Positions 22,915 through 32,762 of a DNA stretch of 64,000 nt are shown here, piece by piece. Where the stretch lies: positions 160,703 through 224,702 of the forward strand of contig NZ_KV467169.1 of the NCBI RefSeq assembly GCF_001663775.1. Direction: 5' to 3'. The position numbers and the translations under genes were made by a program. The stretch comes from Arthrobacter sp. B6. GTDB taxonomy: Bacteria > Actinomycetota > Actinomycetes > Actinomycetales > Micrococcaceae. Position 1 is the first letter of the stretch, and each line of letters opens with the position of its first letter. Below the pieces are notes generated by a model that made no database searches, was not told the origin of the DNA, and saw nothing but the letters and a program-made list of their open reading frames with translations.

Positions 22915-24189
22915 ATGTCGATGCACCCCCACCATCCCCGTCCCGGCCAGCCGGGACGGTCCGGACCGCAAGGACCCCTGCCCAGCCAGGTGAACCCGAG
23001 CTGGATGGGACACGTGGAGCCGGAGTACTACCGGCCGGTGCCCGGCAATTCAGCCGGCCCCGTCCGTTCCGTCGCGCAGCAGCACGGCCGAGGCGCCCAG
23101 CGGCCGCCTGCCCCGCCCACGAGGGCAGGCCTGCTGGCTCTGATGATCGGCGGCGGCGCGCTGGCATTCCTCAGTCTGTTCCTGGTGGTTCCCTTCCTGC
23201 TGGCCAACACGGGAACCGCCGGATTCATGGTGGGATTCATAGCCTCGCTGCTCCCGTTGTCCGCGGTGCTCCTGGCGGTCCACGCGATCGACCGCTGGGA
23301 GCCGGAACCGAAACGGCTGTTGTTTTTCGCCTTCACCTGGGGTGCAGCGGTATCAATCGCCGTCACGCTGCTGGTCCAGCCGTTCTTCGCGCTCACCTAC
23401 CAGTTTTCAGACGAGGGCGACTTCCAGACCTACATGGCTACCGTCCAGGCACCGGTAGTGGAGGAATTCGCCAAGGCGCTGGGGCTGCTGCTTCTTCTGC
23501 TGTTGGCACGCCGCCACTTCGACGGACCGGTGGACGGGGTGGTCTTCGCCTTCACGATCGCCGGCGGCTTCGCCTTCACGGAGAACATCCTCTACTTCGG
23601 CCGGGCCATTGCCGAATCTGCAAGCCCCGCCACCGACCTGGCCCAGATTTTCCTGCTCCGTGGTGTCATGTCCCCGTTCGCCCATGCAATCTTCACTGGA
23701 ACCACCGGGCTTATCATGGGGTTCGCGGCGCGGCGTTGGCATACAGGCGCATCGGTTGCGGCGTTTGCGGTGGGGCTGCTTCCCGCCATGTTCCTCCACA
23801 ACCGGTGGAACAGCATGGGCGAGGGCTTCCTCGCGGACTACATCCTCATCCAGGTGCCCATCTTTGTGCTGTTCATTGGCGTGGTCATCCTGCTGCGCGT
23901 CGCGGAAAACCGGCTGACCCGGCAGCGGCTTCTTGAGTATGCAGTGGCGGGCTGGTTCACCCCCGCCGAAGTGGACCTGCTGGCCACGCCCGGCGGCAGG
24001 CGAACCGCCCTGAGCTGGGCAGCCGGCTACAACCGCCGTCCGCAGATGAAGGCCTTCGTGAAGGCGGCCACGCAGCTCGCCTTCACGCGGCAGCGCATCC
24101 TGAGCGGCAGGGATGTGGCGCTGCACCAGGCTGAAGAACGCGCTCAGCTGCAGCGGATCCTGGCGCTGCGGGCCGCCGTCGCCGGCTGA
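22915..24189 (+). CDS. PrsW-family intramembrane metalloprotease
   Basis: A 424-residue polytopic membrane protein. After a cytoplasmic, proline- and histidine-rich tail of about 70 residues come several hydrophobic helices carrying the three family motifs: VEEFAK (EExxK type), FAFTENILYF (FxxxEN) and HAIFTGTTG (HxxxG). These are the proposed metal-binding and catalytic residues. In Bacillus PrsW cuts the anti-sigma factor RsiW; the substrate here is unknown, and no sigma/anti-sigma pair lies nearby. A charged C-terminal region of about 90 residues follows the last helix. It is divergent from pyrR. Confidence 0.88.
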   Translation: MSMHPHHPRPGQPGRSGPQGPLPSQVNPSWMGHVEPEYYRPVPGNSAGPVRSVAQQHGRGAQRPPAPPTRAGLLALMIGGGALAFLSLFLVVPFLLANTGTAGFMVGFIASLLPLSAVLLAVHAIDRWEPEPKRLLFFAFTWGAAVSIAVTLLVQPFFALTYQFSDEGDFQTYMATVQAPVVEEFAKALGLLLLLLLARRHFDGPVDGVVFAFTIAGGFAFTENILYFGRAIAESASPATDLAQIFLLRGVMSPFAHAIFTGTTGLIMGFAARRWHTGASVAAFAVGLLPAMFLHNRWNSMGEGFLADYILIQVPIFVLFIGVVILLRVAENRLTRQRLLEYAVAGWFTPAEVDLLATPGGRRTALSWAAGYNRRPQMKAFVKAATQLAFTRQRILSGRDVALHQAEERAQLQRILALRAAVAG

Positions 24190-24200
24190 GGTGCCGGATC

Positions 24201-24995
24201 ATGGATGACGTGCTGGTCACCGGAGGATCTGGCCATCTCGGCACGGACGTCGTCCGCCTGCTCCTTGAGCGGGGAGAACGCGTGCGTGTTTTGTCGCGGA
24301 CACCGCGTGCAGGAACGGATGTGAAAACATTCGAGGGCGATCTCGCCACGGGCCGGGGAATCCGGGAAGCAGCATCGGGGGTTCGCGCGATAGTTCACGC
24401 CGCAACGCTTTCACCGGCCGCCCTGCGAGGCCAGGTCCTGCCTGTGGACTTTGTGACAAGCCCTCCCGACGTGGATGTGGACGGAACACGACGGCTCCTG
24501 GAGGAAGCACAACGCGCTGGCGTGCAACACTTCCTGTACATCTCAATAGTGGGGGTCCAGCAGTCCAGGTTTCCCTACCTCCGGCGGAAAGCACAGGCCG
24601 AGAACATCGTCCGGAGCTCCGCGGTTCCGTGGACGATCCTTCCGGCCACGCCTTTTTATTGGTTGTTGGCCCGGTTCCATGACCACATGACGGAGCAGCG
24701 CATCTGGTTTGCCCCATCGAACCTGCTCATGCAGCCAGGCGATTCTGCCGAGTTCGCACCCTACGTGACGGAACGCCTCTTGGCGGGCCCGGCAGGGGAC
24801 GCTCCATGTTTCGGAGGACCGGACGTCCTGTCCCAGGGGGACATCGCCCGGCAATATCAGGCCGCCCGCGGCCTCCATCGAAGAATCGTGGAGTTTCCGC
24901 TGCCCCGCTTTGCCGTCCGGGCAAGCGGTCCCCAAACTTGCGATGACGGCCGGCGGGGAGCAACGACCTGGGCCCAATGGCTCGCGAAACACTGA
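24201..24995 (+). CDS. NAD(P)-binding NmrA-like / atypical SDR protein
   Basis: A 264-residue Rossmann-fold protein. The N-terminal VLVTGGSGHLGTDVVRLLLERGERVRVLSR begins with the TGxxGxxG nucleotide motif (8-15) of atypical short-chain dehydrogenases. GVQHFLYISIVG and YLRRKAQAENIVRSSAVPWTILPA are typical of NmrA-like members that sense or use NAD(P)H, and the classical SDR Tyr-x3-Lys is not obvious. It begins 11 bases after the PrsW-like gene and may share its transcript. Function unknown. Confidence 0.82.
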   Translation: MDDVLVTGGSGHLGTDVVRLLLERGERVRVLSRTPRAGTDVKTFEGDLATGRGIREAASGVRAIVHAATLSPAALRGQVLPVDFVTSPPDVDVDGTRRLLEEAQRAGVQHFLYISIVGVQQSRFPYLRRKAQAENIVRSSAVPWTILPATPFYWLLARFHDHMTEQRIWFAPSNLLMQPGDSAEFAPYVTERLLAGPAGDAPCFGGPDVLSQGDIARQYQAARGLHRRIVEFPLPRFAVRASGPQTCDDGRRGATTWAQWLAKH

Positions 24996-25010
24996 GGCGC
25001 AGGAAAGCAC

Positions 25011-25043
25011 AAAGCCCCGGCCAGGTGACCTGGTCGGGGCTTT
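25011..25043. terminator. Bidirectional Rho-independent terminator between convergent genes
   Basis: AAAGCCCCG and CGGGGCTTT flank an inner CCAGGT/ACCTGG stem, with one G-T pair, so the whole 33-base block is nearly a perfect palindrome with A/T ends on both sides. It serves the plus-strand NmrA-like gene and the minus-strand nusB. Confidence 0.88.
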
Positions 25044-25085
25044 GGCTGCTTCGCAGCGAGGCGTCGCCCGGCTGCGGAGAAGGCC

Positions 25086-25496
25086 TCAGGCCAGCAGTGA
25101 AGGCTTCAGCTGCTGCAGGCGTCCGAGGAGACCGTTGATGAACGACGGCGACTCGTCAGTTGACAGCGTCTTGGCCAGCGCGACTGCCTCACTGACCGCT
25201 ACGCCGTCGGGTACGTCGTCGTTGTACAGCAGTTCCCAGGTGCCGATGCGCAGGATGATGCGGTCCACCGACGGCATACGCTCCAGGGTCCAGCCCTGCG
25301 AGTAGGTCTCCAGGAATTCGTCGATCGCCGTCTGCTGCGAGACCACGCCTTCAACGATTTCCAAGGTGTAAGGGTTGACGATCTGGTCCGTCTTTTCCCG
25401 CCGCGCCCGCAGGACGTCAAAGGCAGAAACCGAGCGCTGCTCAGCTTCGAAAAGAACGTCCAATGCCCTGTTACGGGCCTTACCGCGTGCGCTCAC
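25086..25496 (-). CDS. nusB: Transcription antitermination factor NusB
   Basis: A 136-residue all-helical RNA-binding protein that, with NusE (S10), binds boxA RNA in rRNA leaders and supports antitermination. Family signatures are ARGKARNRALDVLFEAEQR at the N-terminus, VDRIILRIGTWELLY and VAVSEAVALAKTLSTDESPSFINGLLG. The GTG start overlaps the efp stop by one base (TAGTG), and the gene is closed by the terminator at 25011-25043. Confidence 0.96.
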   Translation of the reverse strand: MSARGKARNRALDVLFEAEQRSVSAFDVLRARREKTDQIVNPYTLEIVEGVVSQQTAIDEFLETYSQGWTLERMPSVDRIILRIGTWELLYNDDVPDGVAVSEAVALAKTLSTDESPSFINGLLGRLQQLKPSLLA

Positions 25497-26059
25497 TACT
25501 CGCTGACCCGGCCGAGGTAGCTGCCGTCGCGGGTGTCGACCTTGACCTTGGTGTTGTTCTCGACGAACAGCGGAACCTGGATCTCATAGCCGGTTTCGAG
25601 CGTGGCGGGCTTGGTGCCGGCGGAGGAGCGGTCGCCCTGCAGGCCGGGCTCCGTGTAGGTGATTTCCAGCACAACGCTGGGGGGAAGTTCGATGTAGAGC
25701 GGGGTGCCCTCGTGGATGGCGATGTTGACCATCTGGTTTTCCAGCATGAAGTTGGTGGCGTCGCCAACGGTTGCACCGGAGACGGTGATCTGGTCGTAGT
25801 CAGAGGTGTCCATGAACACGAAGTCCGCACCGTCCTGGTACAGGTACTGGTAATCGCGGCGGTCAACCGTGGCGGTCTCGATCTTGAGGCCGGCGTTGAA
25901 GGTCTTGTCCACAACCTTGCCGGACATCACGTTGCGCATCTTGGTCCGCACGAACGCACCGCCCTTGCCAGGCTTGACGTGCTGGAACTCGATGATGTTC
26001 CAGAGCTGGCCCTCGAGCTTAAGGACCGTTCCGTTCTTGATGTCGTTAGTGGTTGCCAC
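25496..26059 (-). CDS. efp: Elongation factor P
   Basis: A 187-residue three-domain factor that relieves ribosome stalling at polyproline runs. The tip loop [12 protein letters not shown] carries the conserved lysine in PGKG. No enzyme for lysylation is near, in line with actinobacterial EF-P acting without the enterobacterial modification. The C-terminal OB domain ends in [26 protein letters not shown] start with GAGGA six bases upstream. It is followed directly by nusB, the usual efp-nusB pair. Confidence 0.97.
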   Translation of the reverse strand: MATTNDIKNGTVLKLEGQLWNIIEFQHVKPGKGGAFVRTKMRNVMSGKVVDKTFNAGLKIETATVDRRDYQYLYQDGADFVFMDTSDYDQITVSGATVGDATNFMLENQMVNIAIHEGTPLYIELPPSVVLEITYTEPGLQGDRSSAGTKPATLETGYEIQVPLFVENNTKVKVDTRDGSYLGRVSE

Positions 26060-26143
26060 TGATTTCCTCTGGTTTCTATCTGCCTGGACGGTCAGACGTT
26101 TCTATGCCGGGCAGGCATGCCAATCGGCCCGCCAGCGCGTGTT

Positions 26144-26169
26144 TGTCAAAAATCCAAGAACCATTCTAC
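26144..26169 (-). promoter_or_regulatory. Candidate promoter elements upstream of efp
   Basis: The 165-base gap before efp holds TAGAAT (26169-26164) and, downstream of it, a perfect TTGACA (26149-26144). The two are not arranged as one promoter, and the TTGACA lacks a clear -10 box 17 bases on. Either could start an efp transcript independent of the aro genes. Confidence 0.3.
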
Positions 26170-26224
26170 CGGGTAAATCCGGCGGGGCTTCCGTCACGGG
26201 TGCCCAGGCCGTGATGGTCTGCTG

Positions 26225-26742
26225 TCAGCAGGCCAGTTCCAGCACGTCGCGGGCCCGCTGCAGTGACACAGTGGAGGAGTAGATCAAGGAGGCGTCGGCC
26301 GATTCGGCAACGCGCAGGTCCAGTGCGCGGGCGAACGATTCAACGGCGGCGGAGGTCTGGCCTGCGGTGTACTGCGTTTTGCCGAGGAATTGCAGGACGA
26401 GCGCTTCGCGGGGGGTCCCCTGGACTTCGGCCAGCAATTGCCTGAACAGCTCCACCGCACGGTCCAGGCGGTTGGAGACTCGCAGCACTTCGGCTTCGAA
26501 GGCCCTCAGCCTGAACGATTCGGGGTCCTTAAACCGGGCCTCGGCCAGCAGTTCGGCCGCTTCGGCGGCGTGGCCTTCCACCAGCAGCACAAAAATGTGG
26601 TCTGCAGGGTCACTGGAGGCTGCCAGCGCATTCCGGCAGGCATCCTCGTTAACAATCTGCGGCAACAGTGTCTCCGGGTTGATGCGGATTCCGGGGAAGC
26701 CGGCCTCCGGCCAGTCGCTGGTGCCTTGCACGTCGCCCTGCA

Positions 26743-26743
<1 letters not shown>
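26225..26743 (-). CDS. TPR-like protein of unknown function in the aro operon
   Basis: A 172-residue soluble, helix-rich protein with no signal peptide. The middle and C-terminus look like tetratricopeptide repeats: HAAEAAELLAEARFKDPESF, RLDRAVELFRQLLAEV and TSAAVESFARALDLR have the A/L/G spacing of TPR helices, so it is probably a protein-interaction module. The ATG overlaps the aroB stop by one base (TGATG), so it is translated with the shikimate genes. Many relatives carry aroQ between aroB and efp; this gene sits there instead. Function not recognisable. Confidence 0.75.
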
Positions 26744-28405
<1,662 letters not shown>

Positions 28406-28406
<1 letters not shown>

Positions 28407-29605
28407 TACTGGCCGATCGAGTCCAGGGACGCCGGAATGTTGTCCAGGTAACCCTTGATATTGCGCTTCGTTTCAGCCACGGAGTCGCCGCCGAACTTTT
28501 CCGTGATGGCCTCGGCAAGGACCAGCGCAACCATTGCTTCGGCCACAACACCGGCGGCGGGCACGGCACAGACGTCCGACCGCTGGTGGTGCGCCTTGGC
28601 AGCCTCGCCGGTGCTGACGTCGATGGTCTTCAGGGCACGGGGCACCGTGGCTATCGGTTTCATGGCCGCACGCACGCGCAGTACGTCACCGATGCTCATG
28701 CCGCCCTCAATGCCGCCGGCACGGTTGCTGGTCCGAATGATCCTGCCGTCTGCGTCCTTGACGATTTCGTCGTGCGCTGAGGAGCCCCGGCGTGCTGCCG
28801 TGAGGAAACCGTCGCCGACTTCCACGCCCTTGATGGCCTGGATTCCCATGAGGGCGGCGGCGAGCCTGGAATCAAGCCTGCGGTCCCAGTGGACGTAGCT
28901 GCCCAGTCCCGGCGGGAGGCCGTAGGCGAGCACTTCCACCACGCCGCCAAGGGTTTCGCCTTCCTTGTGGGCAGCGTCCACTTCGGCGACCATGGCATCG
29001 GACGTCTCGCGGTCGAAGCAGCGAAGCGGGTCGGCGTCCAGGGCGATGACGTTGGCGGGTACCGGGAGCGGCCGGCCCTCGGGCACTGTCACGGTGGCGA
29101 TGGAGACAGTGTGGCTGACGAGCTCGATGCCGAGGTGCTTGAGGAACTGGGCCGCAACGGTGCCCATGGCTACGCGGGTTGCTGTTTCCCGTGCGCTGGC
29201 GCGTTCGAGTACGGGCCGTGCCTCATCAAAGCCGTACTTCTGCATGCCGGTGAAGTCCGCATGGCCGGGACGGGGCCGGGTGAGCGGGGCGTTGCGTGCC
29301 TGGTCGGCGAGGACCTCCGGGTCCACGGGATCCGCAGACATGATTTGCTCCCATTTGGGCCATTCGGTGTTCCCCACCTGGATGGCCACCGGTCCGCCCT
29401 GGGTCAGTCCGTGCCGGACCCCGCCGAGGATGGTTACTACGTCCTGTTCAAACTTCATGCGTGCGCCACGGCCGTAGCCAAGGCGGCGGCGAGCCAATGA
29501 ATCGGCGATCTGCCCGCTGGTGAGTTCCACACCGGCGGGGACGCCTTCAATAATTCCCATCAGAGCCGGACCATGGGATTCACCGGCTGTCAACCAACGC
29601 AACAT
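28406..29605 (-). CDS. aroC: Chorismate synthase
   Basis: A 399-residue enzyme that converts EPSP to chorismate with reduced FMN. Signatures present are [18 protein letters not shown] at the N-terminus, [12 protein letters not shown], and the C-terminal [23 protein letters not shown] 29605 is favoured because GGATGG lies five bases upstream; ATG 29614 adds three residues. aroA (EPSP synthase) and the DAHP synthase gene are not in this window. Confidence 0.97.
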
Positions 29606-29631
29606 AATTTCCATCCTGCCATGTATGGCGC

Positions 29632-30492
29632 TCAGAACGCCCGTCGGGGAAGTCCGACTGCGTCACACATCACATCTATGACAGCTGCGTTAACTTCCTC
29701 CCGGAGCCGGGAAAAAAGCCGCACCTGTTCCACCGCCTGGTAGAGCAGCATCTCAAGTCCCGGGACCACCGAACCGCCGCCGGCCTGCCACGCCGAGGCG
29801 ATCTTGCTGGGCCAGGGATCGTACGCCACGTCCAGCAGGACGCCGGGCGTCCGGGCGCCGCTGGCGGCCAGTTCGCGGGCCAGCCCGTCTGCTGCGCGGG
29901 GCGGCAAAGTGGAGATTACGACGTCGGCAGCCGCCGTCGGGCCGGCAGCTTCCGCCAACTGCCGTACGGCCAGGTCCACGCCGACTCCGGCCGCGGCGGC
30001 ACGCGCCTCCTGCACCCTTGACGTGTCACGGACGAACAGCTGCACCGAAACGGCGCCGAGGAGTTTGAGGGCCGCCACGGCTGCCGCAGCGGTGCCCCCG
30101 CCGCCGAGGATCACCGCAGAGGGCGTGGGCGCAACACCGGCGTTGCGGACGGCATCCACGATTCCGGCCACGTCCGTGTTGTAGGCAACACGCTTCACAC
30201 CAGCGCCGGCGTCCTCGAAAACCACCGTGTTAACCACACCTAGGACGCTCGCGACACCGCGGACTTCGTCCACTTCATGCAACATCGCCGCCTTCAGCGG
30301 CATGGTCACGGAGAGTCCGCGCCATCCCTCCTGCTGGCTGACCTGTTTCATGAACGCCGGCAAGGCAGGCTCCGTGACGTCCACAGCGGTGTAGCTGATG
30401 TCGATGCCCAGCTGTGCGTACGCCGCCGCGTGCAGGGCTGGTGACTTGGAGTGGCTGATCGGGTGACCGAGGACGGCGGCCCGCAGGCTCAT
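29632..30492 (-). CDS. aroE: Shikimate dehydrogenase
   Basis: A 286-residue NADP-dependent enzyme that reduces 3-dehydroshikimate. The shikimate-binding motif [14 protein letters not shown] is near the N-terminus, the catalytic lysine is in [11 protein letters not shown], and the nucleotide-binding loop is [16 protein letters not shown]. The ATG at 30492 overlaps the mltG stop by four bases (ATGA); an upstream in-frame GTG at 30519 would extend into mltG and is less likely. Confidence 0.95.
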   Translation of the reverse strand: MSLRAAVLGHPISHSKSPALHAAAYAQLGIDISYTAVDVTEPALPAFMKQVSQQEGWRGLSVTMPLKAAMLHEVDEVRGVASVLGVVNTVVFEDAGAGVKRVAYNTDVAGIVDAVRNAGVAPTPSAVILGGGGTAAAAVAALKLLGAVSVQLFVRDTSRVQEARAAAAGVGVDLAVRQLAEAAGPTAAADVVISTLPPRAADGLARELAASGARTPGVLLDVAYDPWPSKIASAWQAGGGSVVPGLEMLLYQAVEQVRLFSRLREEVNAAVIDVMCDAVGLPRRAF

Positions 30493-32159
30493 GCGCAGCG
30501 GCCTACGTTGGCTTCGCACCAGGTGTTGTACTGGTCCACGTAGGTGTTGTGCTCAGCCAAGGTCTTGGAGAACTTGGTCTCCTTGGTGTCCAGGTTGATG
30601 GTCACCCAGTACAGGTAGTCGTTGGTCTTGGGCTTGGCGGCAGCATCAATGGCTGTCTTTCCGGGCGAACCTATGGGTCCCGGTGGCAGGCCGGGATTGG
30701 CATAGGTGTTGTACGGGTTGGATTTGTCCTGGCGTTGTTCGTCCGTGAAGTTGTAACTCTTGGTGCCCAAACCGTAGGTCACCGCCGAGTCCACCTGCAG
30801 GTATCCGTTGGTCTGGTCATTGGGCTTGAGCCTGTTGTAAATGGCCCCGGCCACGTCCCCGTACTCTGCCTGGCCGCCTTCAGCCTGGACAATGCTGGCG
30901 ACGATCACGGCTTCGTATTGCTTGGCAGGATCGGTAATCCCCTGCGACACGAGTTCATCCACGGTGACCTTTACCAGGGACTTCAGGATTTCCTTCGCCG
31001 GAGTGCCCAGCTCGAAGCGGTATTCCCCCGGAGCCAGGAAGCCCTCAAGGTTCTTGGCGTTGGCCGGCAGGCCAAAATCCGCCGGAGTGTTGCTCAGTGC
31101 CGTCAGCTGGTCCAAGGGCACTCCGGATCCTTCGGAGATGGCCTGCAGCGATTCCCCGATCCTCAGGCCGGCACTCAAGGCAAAGTAGATGACCTTGCTC
31201 TTGTCCTTGCCCAGGAGGACATTCACGGCATCCGCGTTCTTCATTTCCATTTTGAACGTGTAGTCGCCGGGCGACAGGACGCCGCCTGACGCGGCGAACG
31301 CCTGCAGGAACGTATCAGCGTTGGCGACCACTTTTTCGTTCTCCAGCTTGGACGCCATTGACCGGGTACCTTCGCCGGGCTCAACCGACACCTGGACTTC
31401 GCCGGTGCCGGGGCCAGGGAAATCGCTGGGTTTGTCGTTCCCGAGCAGCGGCTTGAGGAACTGGGCCCCAACGGCGACGGCGGTGACGAACACAGCCAGT
31501 GTCACGAAGAGCGCGAGGAGTCGGCGCCGGCGGCGCACTTTCTTGGAGGGCCGCGGCACTACGGTGACCGCAGAGGCGCCACCGAGTACGCCGGCGTCGT
31601 GGTGGTCATCCGGATGGTAGTCCCCGTCATGGTGGGCGTTGCCATAATGCGCAGTGTCGTAGTGGCCTTCGTCGTAGTGCCCGCCATCATGGGCGGCACC
31701 GTGGTGCGCGTCGTCATGGGCACCATCGTGGTGCGCGTCATGATGGGCAACATCGTGGTGAGCATCGTCGTGGTGGTCGCTGTAGTGCTGCTCTTCCGCG
31801 TGATGGACGTCATCATAGACGTGGTCCTGTCCGTCCCGGACTCCGTCGCCGGCCGGGATCTCCTCGTGCTGCCCAACCGCCGGCGGTGCGGAGCCAACCT
31901 GCTGGATGGCTGGCGGGGCATCCGGCACGGCGGGGACCACCGGAGGGGCTGCGGGCTCGGGAGGAGCGGTAGCGGCGGCCTTGTGCCCATTGCCCTCGTC
32001 CAGGTGGTCGAACCCGGTTTCGTAGGCCTGCTCGGGAACAACATCGTTGCTTTCGGTGTGCAGGGACTTCTCCAGTGCGCGGAGTTCCTTGCGGGTCAGC
32101 TGCCTGGCCCCGCCGCCGCTGGTGGTGCCGGACGTGTCATCAATGTTGGCCGGGCTCAC
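30489..32159 (-). CDS. mltG: Endolytic murein transglycosylase MltG (YceG) with His-rich cytoplasmic tail
   Basis: A 556-residue single-pass membrane protein that cuts nascent glycan strands and limits their length. Residues 1-205 are cytoplasmic, followed by KKVRRRRR and one transmembrane helix (about 213-232). The extracellular part has a LysM-like and a YceG domain: LEGFLAPGEYRFE (371-383) and ASIVQAEGGQ (421-430), where E427 is the likely catalytic acid. Residues 113-187 hold 24 histidines plus many aspartates in HHD/AHHD repeats, which is far outside the norm. GTG start overlaps the ruvX stop (GTGA). Usual length is about 340-400 residues, so the tail is the extra. Confidence 0.93.
   Translation of the reverse strand: MSPANIDDTSGTTSGGGARQLTRKELRALEKSLHTESNDVVPEQAYETGFDHLDEGNGHKAAATAPPEPAAPPVVPAVPDAPPAIQQVGSAPPAVGQHEEIPAGDGVRDGQDHVYDDVHHAEEQHYSDHHDDAHHDVAHHDAHHDGAHDDAHHGAAHDGGHYDEGHYDTAHYGNAHHDGDYHPDDHHDAGVLGGASAVTVVPRPSKKVRRRRRLLALFVTLAVFVTAVAVGAQFLKPLLGNDKPSDFPGPGTGEVQVSVEPGEGTRSMASKLENEKVVANADTFLQAFAASGGVLSPGDYTFKMEMKNADAVNVLLGKDKSKVIYFALSAGLRIGESLQAISEGSGVPLDQLTALSNTPADFGLPANAKNLEGFLAPGEYRFELGTPAKEILKSLVKVTVDELVSQGITDPAKQYEAVIVASIVQAEGGQAEYGDVAGAIYNRLKPNDQTNGYLQVDSAVTYGLGTKSYNFTDEQRQDKSNPYNTYANPGLPPGPIGSPGKTAIDAAAKPKTNDYLYWVTINLDTKETKFSKTLAEHNTYVDQYNTWCEANVGRCA
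31599..31823 (-). repeat. His/Asp-repeat coding tract inside mltG
   Basis: A 225-base stretch coding for repeated HHD, AHHD and GHYD units (residues 113-187 of MltG; 24 of 75 residues are histidine). The DNA is a run of imperfect short repeats built on CATGACGCCCACCA-like units, so slippage could change its length between strains. Confidence 0.8.
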
Positions 32160-32755
32160 TGTAGCCTTCCGTTATCTGAAGATCGAGTTTTGTCCCCCGG
32201 GGAAGCGGGCGCGGGCATTCCCGCTTCACTGTCCCCGGATAGCCCCGGACGGGCCGGCGCGGTCACGCGCCTTCCAACGTCCGTTCCCCTGGCTTTTTGC
32301 ATGTCGATGGCGTGCTGGAGTATTCCTGCCGCCGCAACCTGATCCACCACTTTACGGTGGTTGCGGCTGCTCATGCCAGCTTCGTGCAGGTTGCGGTGGG
32401 CCGAGACGCTGCTGAGGCGTTCGTCGACGAGGCACACCGGGACGTCCAGGTCACGGCCTTCCAGTTCGCCGGCCAGCAGCTCCGCGTAGTCCGTCGCCAT
32501 CCGGGCGGAAGCGTGTTCCTCCCCCTTCATGGTGCGTGGAAGCCCCACGATGACCTGGACCGCCCCGAGTTCCTGGACGAGCGCCGCAATGACGCGGACA
32601 TCCGAATTCTTCTTGGGGTTGCGGTCCAACGTCTTGTACGGCGTCGCGAGGATGCCGTCGCGGTCACAGAGGGCAACGCCCACCCGGACGGTTCCGACGT
32701 CCACCCCCAGTTTGATGCCCTGGGGGTAGGCTCCGGCTGCTGCAGGACTGGTCAT
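32156..32755 (-). CDS. ruvX: RuvX/YqgF-type Holliday junction resolvase-like nuclease
   Basis: About 199 residues of the RNase H-like YqgF family, implicated in 16S rRNA 5'-end processing and possibly junction resolution. The first acidic motif is IKLGVDVGTVRVGVALCD, the second is CLVDERLSSVSAHRNL, and the last acidic residue lies in KVVDQVAAAGILQ. A proline-rich tail of about 45 residues extends the C-terminus. I place the start at ATG 32755, seven bases after the alaS stop; the frame remains open into alaS, which is a shadow. Confidence 0.92.
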   Translation of the reverse strand: MTSPAAAGAYPQGIKLGVDVGTVRVGVALCDRDGILATPYKTLDRNPKKNSDVRVIAALVQELGAVQVIVGLPRTMKGEEHASARMATDYAELLAGELEGRDLDVPVCLVDERLSSVSAHRNLHEAGMSSRNHRKVVDQVAAAGILQHAIDMQKARGTDVGRRVTAPARPGLSGDSEAGMPAPASPGDKTRSSDNGRLQ

Positions 32756-32762
32756 GGAATGC

